A DNA stretch of 64,000 nucleotides from Inediibacterium massiliense (lineage in GTDB: Bacteria; Bacillota; Clostridia; Peptostreptococcales; Thermotaleaceae), in assembly GCF_001282725.1 (NCBI RefSeq), contig NZ_LN876587.1, positions 20,108-84,107 on the forward strand. The letters are read 5' to 3'. Below are positions 45,565 through 55,062 of the stretch, in pieces. The position numbers were made by a program, and so were the translations under genes. Numbering within the stretch: position 1 is the first letter of the stretch; every line of letters starts with the position of its first letter. The notes beneath the pieces were generated by a model. It saw only the letters and a list, made by a program, of their open reading frames with translations. It was not told the origin of the DNA and ran no database searches.

Positions 45565-46136
45565 GGACTTTTTAGTATCGCCCATGAGTGGGCATTAGAT
45601 TAAAGAGAAATCTAATTGGTCAGCCGACTTACCAGTAGCCGAAAGGTCAATGGGAACAAAGCACGTCGGAAAAGCATATTTGTTTTGAAGTCAGGGATAA
45701 GCAAGATATGCAAGACCACAGCGTAATATGGCTAAGACTATACTGTTTTAATCCCAGTTTCTTCGCTTTAACATGGTGGGCAAACACACACTGACTTATG
45801 TGTTTGAGGATAAATCTATGAAAATATTTGTACATTGTTTTCATACTCTTTGATTTATTCCGACGTACAATCAGTACGTTAAAGAAACGAAAAGGAAGCC
45901 TAAGTTACACCAACTGTACTATTAAGTTTAAACGGAGATTGCCTAAGTTAGAATGCCGTCTTTATGGCTATATGTAATGCCTTTATGGTGATAAATCTCA
46001 AGGATAAAACTAAGAGAGATGACATTGAATATCTAATATGGCAACGGAGCTTTCATAGTAGTCCGAGCAAGGGAAAGCCTTGTACATGGCGAAGGAAAGC
46101 AGATTGTTTGATTGATAAAGAATGGAGGTATGCGAA

Positions 46137-47936
46137 ATGCAAAATGCTAATACGATTTTATCAATACTAAATCAGAAATCCAATACTGATGAACACTATG
46201 TATTCCAAAGAATATATAGACTCTTGTACAACAAAGAGTTTTATGTTAATGCCTATGCCAAAATCTACTCCAAAGAGGGGAATATGACAGAGGGTGTTGA
46301 CGGCAAAACCATTGATGGTTTCAAGTATGAAATCATTGATAATCTGATTGAAAAACTAAAAACAGAACAGTATTATCCAAAACCAGTAAGAAGAACCTAT
46401 ATCCCAAAAAAGAACGGTAAGAAAAGACCTCTTGGAATACCATCTTTTGAAGATAAATTGTTGCAAGAAGTTATTAGACAAATCCTTGAAGCCATTTATG
46501 AGCCAATTTTCAATGATAAGTCTCATGGTTTTAGACCGAATAGAAGTTGTCATACTGCACTGTGTCAAATCAAAGATACAATGAGAGGAACAAGTTGGGT
46601 TATCGAGGGTGATATAACAGGGTGCTTTGATAATATCGACCACACAATCCTATTAAATATTTTATCTAAGAAGATTGGTGATGGGAGATTTATCGAGTTA
46701 ATTAGAAGATTTTTGAAAGCAGGATATATTGAGTTTAAGCAAATGCATAACTCCATTTCTGGTTGCCCACAAGGTGGCATTATCAGTCCTATTTTATCTA
46801 ACATCTATCTAAACGAGTTTGACAAATACATGGACGAGATTATCTCCAAAAACACCAAGGGCAAAAATAGAAAGCACAATCCCGAATACGAGAGATTGCG
46901 TGGAAAAAGATATACTGCAATGAGGAATAACAACCTTGAAGAAGTCAAACGATTGACAAGCATATTGCAAAGTATCCCCACCACCGACCCAATGGATAGC
47001 AATTTTACAAGAGTGCGTTATGTGCGTTATGCTGACGATTTTGTAATTGCCGTCATTGGTAGTAAGGAAATGGCGAAAGGCATAAGGGAGGATGTTGCAA
47101 AGTTCCTAAAAGACAACTTAAACCTTGAACTAAATGAGGACAAGACCCTCATTACAAATCTTGCAACGGAAAAAGCCAATTTCTTAGGCTATGAATTTAT
47201 GAAAGCACACAACAACACAAAAATGGTTAAGGATAAAAAGGGCAACAAAAAGCGTTCTATTAATGGTCAAATTCAACTATTAGTACCCCATAAGGTTATC
47301 AATCAGAAAATCAAGGACTTTACGAGCAATGGAGAATCAAGTGTTTTCAAACCAAGATTAAAATTGCCTGTTCTTGATATTATCAGTGAATACAATGCTG
47401 AAATCAGAGGGTTATACAATTATTATTGCTTAGCTCACAATGTTAGCAAAAGGCTGTACAAGTTTAAATATTATCACTATTTTAGTATGCTCCACACAAT
47501 CGCAAGAAAAGAAAATATATCTGTTAAAAAGGTTATCAAAAAGTATGGTATTGATGTGCCAATAAAAGATGGCACAGGAACTCGCCGAGTAGTGGGTATG
47601 AAATATCGGACCAAGAAAGGCGAAAAAGTAATGACATACTTTAATGACAGTATTGTTAGAAAAGATTTTGCTGAAAAAATAGTGCTTGATAGCTTTGGTT
47701 ATGGTGTGCCTTTTCGTGCACAACTGATAACGAGATTAAATGCAAATCAATGCGAATTGTGTGGCAGTGACGAAAATGTGGAAGTTCATCATGTAAGAAA
47801 ACTAAAGGATATTAAAGACAAGTATAAAAAACGTGGCACACGCATTCCAAACTGGAGTTTGGTTATGTCACAGATGAATAGAAAAACCTTAATCGTCTGT
47901 AAAAACTGCCACTGGAATATCCATAGAGGCAACTGA
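46137..47936 (+). CDS. ltrA: Group II intron reverse transcriptase/maturase with HNH endonuclease
   Basis: A 599-residue intron-encoded protein. The reverse transcriptase domain has RPNRSCHTAL, the PQGGIISPIL motif near residue 208 and the active-site RYADDFVI near 300. A maturase (X) domain follows, then a C-terminal HNH endonuclease with CELCGS, EVHHVRK and CKNCHWNIHRGN. All key residues are present, so the intron may still move. The ATG at 46,137 lies 8 bases after GGAGG. Confidence 0.95.
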   Translation: MQNANTILSILNQKSNTDEHYVFQRIYRLLYNKEFYVNAYAKIYSKEGNMTEGVDGKTIDGFKYEIIDNLIEKLKTEQYYPKPVRRTYIPKKNGKKRPLGIPSFEDKLLQEVIRQILEAIYEPIFNDKSHGFRPNRSCHTALCQIKDTMRGTSWVIEGDITGCFDNIDHTILLNILSKKIGDGRFIELIRRFLKAGYIEFKQMHNSISGCPQGGIISPILSNIYLNEFDKYMDEIISKNTKGKNRKHNPEYERLRGKRYTAMRNNNLEEVKRLTSILQSIPTTDPMDSNFTRVRYVRYADDFVIAVIGSKEMAKGIREDVAKFLKDNLNLELNEDKTLITNLATEKANFLGYEFMKAHNNTKMVKDKKGNKKRSINGQIQLLVPHKVINQKIKDFTSNGESSVFKPRLKLPVLDIISEYNAEIRGLYNYYCLAHNVSKRLYKFKYYHYFSMLHTIARKENISVKKVIKKYGIDVPIKDGTGTRRVVGMKYRTKKGEKVMTYFNDSIVRKDFAEKIVLDSFGYGVPFRAQLITRLNANQCELCGSDENVEVHHVRKLKDIKDKYKKRGTRIPNWSLVMSQMNRKTLIVCKNCHWNIHRGN

Positions 47937-47952
47937 TTTAGAAACAATTGGA

Positions 47953-47988
47953 GAGCCGTATACATTGAAAGGTGTACGTACGGTTCGG
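47953..47988 (+). ncRNA. Group II intron domain V
   Basis: A 36-base hairpin with GAGCCGTA and TACGGTTC arms, a two-base bulge and a GAAA tetraloop, the catalytic core of the ribozyme. Confidence 0.9.
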
Positions 47989-48047
47989 AGGGGGGCAGAC
48001 AAAAACCTACCATAGAAATATGGCAAGGCGTTGGTTGCCTACCCTAC

Positions 48048-48092
48048 AACAAGTCAAACATTACTTACAGCGTAGAATATTTCTTTGAATAA
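48048..48092 (+). other. Exon 2 of the SLH-Ig surface protein
   Basis: After removal of the intron, the codon TAT at 45,550-45,552 is followed in frame by 14 codons (NKSNITYSVEYFFE) and TAA at 48,090-48,092. The prepilin peptidase ribosome binding site begins right after this stop. The unspliced message instead ends three codons into the intron. Confidence 0.8.
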
Positions 48093-48103
48093 TGGAGGCT
48101 TTT

Positions 48104-48550
48104 GTGTCATTTCAGTACATTATACAAGCTATATTATTTAGCATTCTGCTTATAATCATTTCCGTTATTGATGTCAGAAAGAGAGAAATCCCACCAATTT
48201 ATTGTGTGGCGGTTGCACTTTGTTCGGTGCTTGATTTTAAGGTGGCAAATCTGTTGGGATTAGGCATTGCTCTTATTTTATGGATATGTGCAGCGTTCAT
48301 ATGTCCCAATATGCTTGGCGGCGGTGACATTAAACTCACCGCCGCTGTAAGTCTTGTTCTTGGATTTACAGCCACGGCTTACGGAATCATTATTGGCTTT
48401 ACACTGGAACTCATTTGTTTTTCAGTGATAAAGCATCAAAAGAAGCTATCAGAGCAAGAGGCAAAGAATTACTTCATGCCCCTTGCTCCTTTTTTATCCA
48501 TCGGTTTTTTAACCACATATTTTATAAACTTGGGAGGACTTAGTATATGA
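48104..48550 (+). CDS. cpaA: Prepilin peptidase, CpaA/TadV type
   Basis: A 148-residue membrane aspartic protease that would process pilin-like precursors. The two catalytic aspartates are in DVRKREIP near residue 18 and in GGGDIKLTAA near 70. Four to five hydrophobic segments are visible. GTG at 48,104 is 5 bases after GGAGG; an ATG at 48,092 has no site. The end overlaps the cpaB start by ATGA. Its likely substrates are the pilin-like proteins at 41,627, 53,465 and 53,869. Confidence 0.85.
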   Translation: MSFQYIIQAILFSILLIIISVIDVRKREIPPIYCVAVALCSVLDFKVANLLGLGIALILWICAAFICPNMLGGGDIKLTAAVSLVLGFTATAYGIIIGFTLELICFSVIKHQKKLSEQEAKNYFMPLAPFLSIGFLTTYFINLGGLSI

Positions 48551-49323
48551 AAATTTTCAAAAACAGAACAACACTTGGCATTCTCTGCATTGTAATATCT
48601 TTGCTTATCTGCTTTGGAATTACACCGCTTTTCAATAAAACGATCAGTCAGAAGACAGAAATTGTGAGAGTTGCAAAGGAAATCAAGTTGGGCGATAAAA
48701 TAGCAAAGGATATGGTGCAGACTGTGGAAGTAGGTGGATATAACCTGCCCGAAAATGTTATTAAAAACAAAGATACAGTTATTGGCGCGTTTGCAGCTGC
48801 TGATTTATCTGTTGGGGATTATATCTTAAACACAAAGATATCTAAAACACCCGCACAAGATAATGCATATCTATATCGATTAAATGGTGAGAAACAGGCA
48901 ATTTCACTTACACTGAAAACCTTTGCAAGCGGTCTTTCGGGCAAACTTCAAAGCGGAGATATTGTTTCGGTGATTGCACCCGATTATAGAAAACAAGGGA
49001 TGACCGTTATTCCGCCCGAACTGAAATATGTGGAAGTAATTTCGGTTACTGCACCAAGCGGTTATGATGCTAATACAGGAGAAGTCATTGAAAATGAAGA
49101 TGAACGAGAACTACCTACCACTGTTACACTTCTTGCCACAGCAGAACAAAGTAATATCTTAGCAGAACTTGAGTCAGACGGAAAAAGCCATGTTTCTCTT
49201 GTTTATCGCGGGGATTCAAAACAAGCAGAAAAGTTTATTTCTATTCAAGAAGAAGTGCTTAATAAACTTTATCATTCAGAGATCAGCACAGAGACTACGC
49301 AAGAAAACGAGGTGGTGCAGTAA
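48547..49323 (+). CDS. cpaB: Flp pilus assembly protein CpaB-like (SAF domain)
   Basis: A 258-residue protein with an N-terminal membrane segment (residues about 11-32), then a SAF domain (VRVAKEIKLGDKIAKDMV) and a CpaB core (GKLQSGDIVSVIAP near 137). In Tad systems CpaB is periplasmic or extracytoplasmic. It overlaps both neighbours and is part of the operon. Confidence 0.85.
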   Translation: MKIFKNRTTLGILCIVISLLICFGITPLFNKTISQKTEIVRVAKEIKLGDKIAKDMVQTVEVGGYNLPENVIKNKDTVIGAFAAADLSVGDYILNTKISKTPAQDNAYLYRLNGEKQAISLTLKTFASGLSGKLQSGDIVSVIAPDYRKQGMTVIPPELKYVEVISVTAPSGYDANTGEVIENEDERELPTTVTLLATAEQSNILAELESDGKSHVSLVYRGDSKQAEKFISIQEEVLNKLYHSEISTETTQENEVVQ

Positions 49324-50132
49324 TGAATTTTATGAAAGGCTCCATTTTTTCACGAGGTCAAACGCAGAAAGTACCAAAAGAACAGGCACTCCATGGCGGT
49401 GTTCTTGCTGTTTGGGGAAGTCCTTCAAGTGGTAAAACAACTGTTGCTGTAAAGATTGCAAAATACCTTGCAGATAAAAAGAAAAATGTAGTACTGGTGC
49501 TTTGTGATACGACTGCGCCCATGATCCCCTGTATCTGCTCGCCATCAGATTTAGAATGCGAAAAATCACTGGGAAGCATCTTAGCCGCACAACATGTTAC
49601 CGAATCACTGGTGAAATATCATATGATTACTCATAAAAAGATGGATTACCTTACCATTCTTGGCATGCTAAAAGGAGAAAACGAATATTCCTATGCACCT
49701 TATAACGAAACACAGGCAAAAGAACTGATTGCAAGTCTTAGAAAAATCGCTCCCTTTGTCATAATTGACTGTGGAAGTTATATTGCAAGTGATATTCTCT
49801 CTGCTGTAGCCTTGATAGATTGTGATTCTATGTTAAGGCTTGCAAATTGTGATTTAAAATCCATCAGTTATTTATCCAGTCAGCTATCTATTTTGCAAAC
49901 CACAGGACTTGACTTTGAGAAACAATATAAATGTGCATCAAATATGAAATCAAATCACGGTATTGAACATATGGCGGGTGCTATGGGAAGTCTTACTTTT
50001 CAAATACCTCATTCCAATGAGGTAGAACAGCAATACTTGGAGGGTAATCTCTTTGCAGATTTGACTTTAAAAGACAGCCGAGAATTTCGCAAAAAGATTG
50101 AAAAAATCGTAAAGGAGGTGTTCGGATGTTGA
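49323..50132 (+). CDS. tadZ: TadZ/CpaE-like ParA-MinD ATPase
   Basis: A 269-residue P-loop protein with Walker A GSPSSGKTT near residue 35 and a second conserved strand VIIDCGSYI near 140. It lies between cpaB and cpaF, which is the TadZ position; TadZ localises Tad pili at the cell pole. No N-terminal receiver-like domain is seen, so it is shorter than many TadZ proteins. Confidence 0.78.
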   Translation: MNFMKGSIFSRGQTQKVPKEQALHGGVLAVWGSPSSGKTTVAVKIAKYLADKKKNVVLVLCDTTAPMIPCICSPSDLECEKSLGSILAAQHVTESLVKYHMITHKKMDYLTILGMLKGENEYSYAPYNETQAKELIASLRKIAPFVIIDCGSYIASDILSAVALIDCDSMLRLANCDLKSISYLSSQLSILQTTGLDFEKQYKCASNMKSNHGIEHMAGAMGSLTFQIPHSNEVEQQYLEGNLFADLTLKDSREFRKKIEKIVKEVFGC

Positions 50133-51643
50133 AAAAGATTATAGAATTCTTTTTCAAAAGGAAAGAGAAAAGTCCAAAGAATGATGCTTATGAACCAGAC
50201 AATAAAACTACCTCGATATGTAATAGAGTCAATGAACTGCTTGCAGTACCAAATGAAATAACAAGTCCTGTGAAACTGGGGGTTAAGAAGAATACACACT
50301 CTTTATTTTTTGCTCAAGAGTGCGAGTATAGGGAGTTTTCACAAGTACTAAAACAGGTGCAGGAGTATATATCCGAAAACTATGCGAACCTCATTACCGA
50401 CAGTAATTTAGAAGATGCCAAAGAACAGATGAAACGATATATTAGCAAGTATGTTATGGATGAGAAAATTGCTGTTAATGGGATGAATGAGAATGAGCTA
50501 ATTGATACTCTATACACTGAAATGGCGGAGTATGGTTTTTTAACAAAATATATCTTCGGAAAAAACATTGAGGAAATAGATATCAACTCTTGGCGGGATA
50601 TTGAGGTGCAATATTCTGATGGCAGAACGGTAAAGCTTGATGAGCATTTTGATTCACCGGAACATGCTGTCAATGTGGTTCGGAGAATGCTCCATGTATC
50701 GGGAATGGTTTTGGACAATGCAAGTCCTGCAGTTCTTGGGCACCTTTCAAAAAATATCCGTATTGCCACATTAAAGACACCTCTTGTGGATGAAGATGTT
50801 GGCATTGCGGCATCCATTCGTATTGTAAATCCACAGAGTATGAAGAAAGAGGATTTTGTACAAGGTGGAACGGCTACCGATGAAATGCTGAATATGCTGT
50901 CACAGCTTGTTCGATATGGTATTTCCGTTTGTATTGCAGGTGCAACTTCAAGCGGTAAAACCACAGTGCTTGGATGGCTGTTGACAACAATCCCAAACGG
51001 AAAACGAATTTATACCATCGAAAACGGTTCAAGAGAGCTTGATCTTGCACGATATGAAAATGGTAAAGCCGTGAATTCGGTCATTCACACGATTACAAGA
51101 GATAGTGATAATGATAAGCAAAAAATTGACCAAATCACACTCCTTGATATGGCACTTCGTTTTAATCCTGATATTGCAGTAATCGGAGAAATGCGAGGCC
51201 CCGAAGCCAATGCAGGACAAGAGGCGGCAAGGACAGGTATTGCTGTTATAACAACTCTTCATGCAAATTCAGCTGTTGCAGTGTATCCAAGAATGGTATC
51301 CCTTTGCAAACGTGCGGTGGATATGGATGATAAGACATTATACGGATATGTAACAGAGGCATACCCAATCGTGGTATTCTGTAAACAGCTTGAAAACAAG
51401 CAAAGACGCATGATGGAGATTATGGAATGTGAAATTATGCCCGATGGGACAAGAAATTTTCGCAGTTTATATCAGTATATTGTTACAGAAAATGAAATTG
51501 ATAAAAATGGTAATTTCATCATTGAGGGGCATCACAAACGAATACATGGTATTTCCGACAGCTTAGCAAAACGACTGCTGGAAAACGGTATGCCTCTTGA
51601 AATGATTAACACCTTACAGAAAGCTGAGGTGAGTAACAATTGA
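50126..51643 (+). CDS. cpaF: Secretion ATPase CpaF/TadA
   Basis: A 505-residue type II/IV secretion ATPase. Walker A is GATSSGKTTVLGW near residue 270, the Asp box is around IYTIENGSRELDL, Walker B IAVIGEMRGPEA near 350 and the His box TTLHANSAVAVYPR near 374. It overlaps tadZ by 7 bases and tadB by 4. It would power the Tad-like pilus; the VirB11 alternative is less likely because tadB and tadC follow directly. Confidence 0.93.
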   Translation: MLKKIIEFFFKRKEKSPKNDAYEPDNKTTSICNRVNELLAVPNEITSPVKLGVKKNTHSLFFAQECEYREFSQVLKQVQEYISENYANLITDSNLEDAKEQMKRYISKYVMDEKIAVNGMNENELIDTLYTEMAEYGFLTKYIFGKNIEEIDINSWRDIEVQYSDGRTVKLDEHFDSPEHAVNVVRRMLHVSGMVLDNASPAVLGHLSKNIRIATLKTPLVDEDVGIAASIRIVNPQSMKKEDFVQGGTATDEMLNMLSQLVRYGISVCIAGATSSGKTTVLGWLLTTIPNGKRIYTIENGSRELDLARYENGKAVNSVIHTITRDSDNDKQKIDQITLLDMALRFNPDIAVIGEMRGPEANAGQEAARTGIAVITTLHANSAVAVYPRMVSLCKRAVDMDDKTLYGYVTEAYPIVVFCKQLENKQRRMMEIMECEIMPDGTRNFRSLYQYIVTENEIDKNGNFIIEGHHKRIHGISDSLAKRLLENGMPLEMINTLQKAEVSNN

Positions 51644-52569
51644 ATATAATTTTATTAACTGCCTATATCGGAATGATAACAGGCTTTTTTATTTTATTTT
51701 CCCTATCTCTATCGGAGTTTACAGATGGAGTTTTCAAATCCTTTTTAAATGGTCCAAAAAGTATAAAGGAAGAGATCAATAAAACAACGAATAGAAAAAA
51801 GGTTGCTTTCTTTAAACGAGAGATAAAAGAGGTACAGGAAATTTTAAAAATAACTGGTCGAGCAAGCCGTTTCCCAATGATTTGTATAATTTCACTTGCA
51901 TTGTTTGCAGTTGGAACATCCATAGCAATTATGATGGGCAACTTCTTCCTTGTACCGGTTCTTGCAGTAGGAATGATGCTTTTGCCTTTTTGGTATGTTC
52001 GACTCACTCAAACTCATTTTAAAAAGGATATTGCCGCAGAACTTGAAACAGCGCTGTCTATCATTACCACCTCATATCTAAGAAATGAGGACATTTTGAC
52101 AGCGGTGGAGGAAAATATAAACTACTTAAATCCGCCTGTGCTTTCCGTATTCAAAGGTTTTGTTTATCGAATTAAGATGATCAATCCAGACATTAATACA
52201 GGGTTGCAAAGCATAAGAAAGCAGATAGATAACGCTGTCTTTCGAGAATGGTGTGATGCGTTGATTGCGTGTCAGCAGGATAGAAGTCTTAAAAGCACAT
52301 TGACACCAATTGTATCAAAACTTTCTGATATGCGGGTAGTAAACGGTGAACTTGAAAACTTGGTATTTGAGCCGAGAAAAGAGTTTATTACGATGCAGAT
52401 GTTGGTGCTTTGCAATATTCCTCTGCTGTATTTTTTAAACAAAGACTGGTATCACACTCTAATGCACACCATTCCAGGGCAGATTGTACTTGCGGTTTGT
52501 TTTATCATCATGTTTGTATCTATGGCATTTGTGATTAAGCTGACTCAGCCAGTTGAGTATAGGAGGTGA
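51640..52569 (+). CDS. tadB: TadB-like inner membrane protein (T2SSF family)
   Basis: A 309-residue platform protein with hydrophobic segments at residues about 3-24, 85-125 and two at the C-terminus, and a T2SSF-type cytoplasmic region (ELETALSIITTSYLRNEDI). TTG start overlapping the cpaF stop. It pairs with the next gene as TadB/TadC. Confidence 0.82.
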   Translation: MNIILLTAYIGMITGFFILFSLSLSEFTDGVFKSFLNGPKSIKEEINKTTNRKKVAFFKREIKEVQEILKITGRASRFPMICIISLALFAVGTSIAIMMGNFFLVPVLAVGMMLLPFWYVRLTQTHFKKDIAAELETALSIITTSYLRNEDILTAVEENINYLNPPVLSVFKGFVYRIKMINPDINTGLQSIRKQIDNAVFREWCDALIACQQDRSLKSTLTPIVSKLSDMRVVNGELENLVFEPRKEFITMQMLVLCNIPLLYFLNKDWYHTLMHTIPGQIVLAVCFIIMFVSMAFVIKLTQPVEYRR

Positions 52570-52577
52570 AAAGGCAT

Positions 52578-53450
52578 ATGCAAATTATAATGATTCTTTT
52601 TGCTGTTTTCTTTGCAATGGGATTATTCTTTATCCTTGCAGAATTTCTGAAACTCCCAAGCTTAGCCGCAGAAAAAGCAATGCTTTCTGCGGCTAAGGAA
52701 AGCAGTAAAAAAACTAAAAATATAGAAGTTCTGCTTAACGGATTTGCAGTAAGGATTGCAAAATATTTGCCTATAGATGAGTACAAGAAAATACGTATGA
52801 GAAATACCTTGAATGCTGCAGGAATGAAAGAAACCCCCGAAGAATTTATGGCAAATGCACTTGTGAAATCAGGTGTCATTCTCTTTGGAATCATTCCTGC
52901 GCTTATTCTTTTTCCTCTGCTTGCTCCTATAGTTTTAATTCTTGCCGTGATTGTTTATTTTAAAGAAATCCGCAAGGCTGATGAAAAGCTAAATGCAAAG
53001 AGAGAAAAAATTGAAATAGAACTTCCAAGGTTTGTGGCAACTGTTAAACAGGAACTAAAGGCAAGCCGTGACGTGCTTTCAATCCTTGAAAACTTTAAGA
53101 AAAATGCAGGTACAGACTTTGCTAAAGAGCTGGATATTGTAACAGCGGACATGCGGTCATCATCTTATGAGGCGGCACTTACAAGGTTTGAGGCGAGAAT
53201 CAATTCAACAATGCTGTCTGATATTACTCGTGGACTAATTGGTGTGCTGCGTGGTGATGATGGTGCGATGTATTTTCAAATGCTGAGTCATGACATGAAA
53301 CAGTTGGAGTTGCAAAGGCTGAAAGCAGAGGCGATGAAGATACCTTCGAAAATCCGTATATTTAGCTTTTTGATGCTCATGTGTTTTCTAATGACTTATA
53401 TCGTCATTATCATTTCTGAAATCATTCATTCACTCAGTGCAATGTTATAA
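52578..53450 (+). CDS. tadC: TadC-like inner membrane protein (T2SSF family)
   Basis: A 290-residue platform protein with an N-terminal hydrophobic segment, a central pair near residues 95-125 and one at the C-terminus. The T2SSF core is visible as ELPRFVATVKQELKASRDVLSILENF. I start at the ATG at 52,578; a GTG at 52,566 lies within the AGGAGG site. Confidence 0.82.
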   Translation: MQIIMILFAVFFAMGLFFILAEFLKLPSLAAEKAMLSAAKESSKKTKNIEVLLNGFAVRIAKYLPIDEYKKIRMRNTLNAAGMKETPEEFMANALVKSGVILFGIIPALILFPLLAPIVLILAVIVYFKEIRKADEKLNAKREKIEIELPRFVATVKQELKASRDVLSILENFKKNAGTDFAKELDIVTADMRSSSYEAALTRFEARINSTMLSDITRGLIGVLRGDDGAMYFQMLSHDMKQLELQRLKAEAMKIPSKIRIFSFLMLMCFLMTYIVIIISEIIHSLSAML

Positions 53451-53464
53451 GGGAGGTGCTTTTT

Positions 53465-53869
53465 ATGCATAAAATGCTGAAATCTCTCCGAAACAATCGT
53501 GGTGAGGGATACATTGATGTAGTAGTGTTTGTCCTTTGTGCAATGCTCATAATTGCTGTCGCGGTTAAGGTATTCCCTGCCTATATTGCCAAACAGCAGG
53601 TTGATACTTTTGCGACAGAACTTGTACGTGAAGCAGAAATTGCAGGTCGAGTAGGGACAGAAACGGCAAGACGAGAGCAAGTGCTTATTGAAAAAACAGG
53701 ATTTCATCCAGAGGTTAAATGGTCAACAACAGGCAAAATACAGCTAAACGAAGAAGTTTCTGTTATAGTCACTTATGATATGGATATCGGGTTGTTTGGT
53801 GGTTTTGGTTCATTTCCTGTTACGCTACGAGGTGAAGCAATGGGGAAAAGTGAGGTGTATTGGAAGTGA
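53465..53869 (+). CDS. TadE-like pseudopilin (DUF4320-like)
   Basis: A 134-residue protein: NNRGEGYIDVVVFVLCAMLI at residues about 9-28 combines a prepilin-like G-E site with a hydrophobic helix, followed by a strand-rich C-terminal half. This matches DUF4320 / TadE-like proteins of clostridial ICEs. A CpaA substrate by inference. Confidence 0.72.
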   Translation: MHKMLKSLRNNRGEGYIDVVVFVLCAMLIIAVAVKVFPAYIAKQQVDTFATELVREAEIAGRVGTETARREQVLIEKTGFHPEVKWSTTGKIQLNEEVSVIVTYDMDIGLFGGFGSFPVTLRGEAMGKSEVYWK

Positions 53870-54417
53870 TGAAAAAACGAATAAAACCATTACAAAACAA
53901 TCATGGCAACGGTTATCCTTTAGCTGTTGCTATTACTCTTTGTCTTGTAATGATTTTTACAGGCATCTCTGAATATTTTCGTCTTTTAATCGTTGCACAG
54001 GGAGTTCGTGATGCAATGCAAGATGCAGTCATTTCTACGGTTACAGAGAATTATGATGATGTGTATCACGGAGTTAGAGAAGGATATTCGGGCGGCTATC
54101 AGCCAAACCTTGATGACTTTAAAGAGTCCATTGATTATGGCGATATTTATGATAAAATGGATACAATACTTGGTTTAACAGTAGAAAATGACTATCACAA
54201 AAAAGTAACAGAGGATAATAACAATACCCAGTTTAAAATTTGGAATCTTGATGTGGATATTAAAAATGCACCTTTTGCAAGCGGTGATCTGGATAGCCAA
54301 AGATTTAAAATAAATAGCTCTGTGAACTTAGAAGTCCCTGTATCCTTTGGAGGAAAACTGTTGCCGCCGATGCATATCAAGGTAGAAAACAGTGCGGGAT
54401 ATACACCTAAATTTTAA
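53869..54417 (+). CDS. Pseudopilin-like protein
   Basis: A 182-residue protein with NNHGNGYPLAVAITLCLVMI at residues about 9-28, the same motif and helix as the upstream gene, then a soluble domain with conserved GG residues near the end (VPVSFGGKLLPPM). Its start overlaps the previous stop (TGATG). It may be TadF- or TadG-like. Confidence 0.6.
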   Translation: MKKRIKPLQNNHGNGYPLAVAITLCLVMIFTGISEYFRLLIVAQGVRDAMQDAVISTVTENYDDVYHGVREGYSGGYQPNLDDFKESIDYGDIYDKMDTILGLTVENDYHKKVTEDNNNTQFKIWNLDVDIKNAPFASGDLDSQRFKINSSVNLEVPVSFGGKLLPPMHIKVENSAGYTPKF

Positions 54418-54514
54418 CTTTATGATAACTTTTAAATCTTTAGTAGACTTTTAAAAAATCTTGTGATACGGTTTGACTTAATAGAAGAATTTATATATAA
54501 GGAGGCCTCGGTTT

Positions 54515-55045
54515 ATGAAAAACATAAATGATAAAACCCAAAAGTGGCTCATCATAACAGGCGGTATAGTAATAAGCATTTCACTGATTGTTATGATAGG
54601 AGTAAGATTTCAGAAACCTCCTGTTAAGGATGTCGATATTTCCTCTCAAAGTAGTGAGGTTCAAGATGTAGTGACAAAAACACCCACTACTTCAGAAAAA
54701 GAAGATGAAATTAAGGTACCGCCTATTGAAGTTCCACAGCAGATGGAAACGGATAACGGAGCGGTAGATACAGGTACAGAACAGAAAATTCAAGGAGATG
54801 CTGAAAAGCCTACATATACAGAAGAACAGCTTACAAATCCAAATGAAAAACCAAATGGTGATAAGGTAACAGCAGATGATAAGCCTGTTGAACATGATAA
54901 AGTGGAAAAACCAACTGCACCAACGCAAAATACATCTGGTGGGTTACCTGGATTCGATAATGTACCCAATGGTGGTGAGAATGAAGTTGTTGATGGTGTA
55001 AGTGATGGTGATATCAATAAGCAAGTAGGAAATATGGGAGAATAA
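54515..55045 (+). CDS. Membrane-anchored protein with charged Pro/Glu-rich stalk (DUF6550-like)
   Basis: A 176-residue protein with one N-terminal hydrophobic segment (residues about 12-31) and a low-complexity region rich in Pro, Glu, Lys and Thr up to a Gly/Asn-rich end. It is a common companion of Tad-like genes in such ICEs. Probably an extracytoplasmic stalk; function unknown. Confidence 0.55.
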   Translation: MKNINDKTQKWLIITGGIVISISLIVMIGVRFQKPPVKDVDISSQSSEVQDVVTKTPTTSEKEDEIKVPPIEVPQQMETDNGAVDTGTEQKIQGDAEKPTYTEEQLTNPNEKPNGDKVTADDKPVEHDKVEKPTAPTQNTSGGLPGFDNVPNGGENEVVDGVSDGDINKQVGNMGE

Positions 55046-55062
55046 AATATAATCAAGGTTAG

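Larger units (their letters stand above)
45553..48047 (+). mobile_element. Group II intron with encoded reverse transcriptase
   Basis: The 5' end GTGCGTCC is typical of group II introns. The catalytic domain V is recognisable at 47,953-47,988 with the AGC triad, a GAAA loop and the closing TACGGTTC arm. Domain VI follows, and the intron ends with CTAC. The protein gene lies in domain IV. Joining 45,552 to 48,048 keeps the surrounding reading frame open to a stop at 48,090, which supports both boundaries. A GTACAT at 45,830-45,835 could be exon-binding site 1, pairing (one G-U) with ATGTAT just before the 5' splice site. Length 2,495 bases. Confidence 0.92.

Noticed and set aside
50380-50964. 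194-codon minus-strand frame opposite cpaF
   Set aside because: It mirrors strongly conserved cpaF codons and has no family-like sequence of its own.
54473-54500. TTGACT / TATAAG as a promoter for the gene at 54,515
   Set aside because: The spacing is fine, but the transcript would begin after the GGAGG ribosome binding site, so it could not serve that gene.
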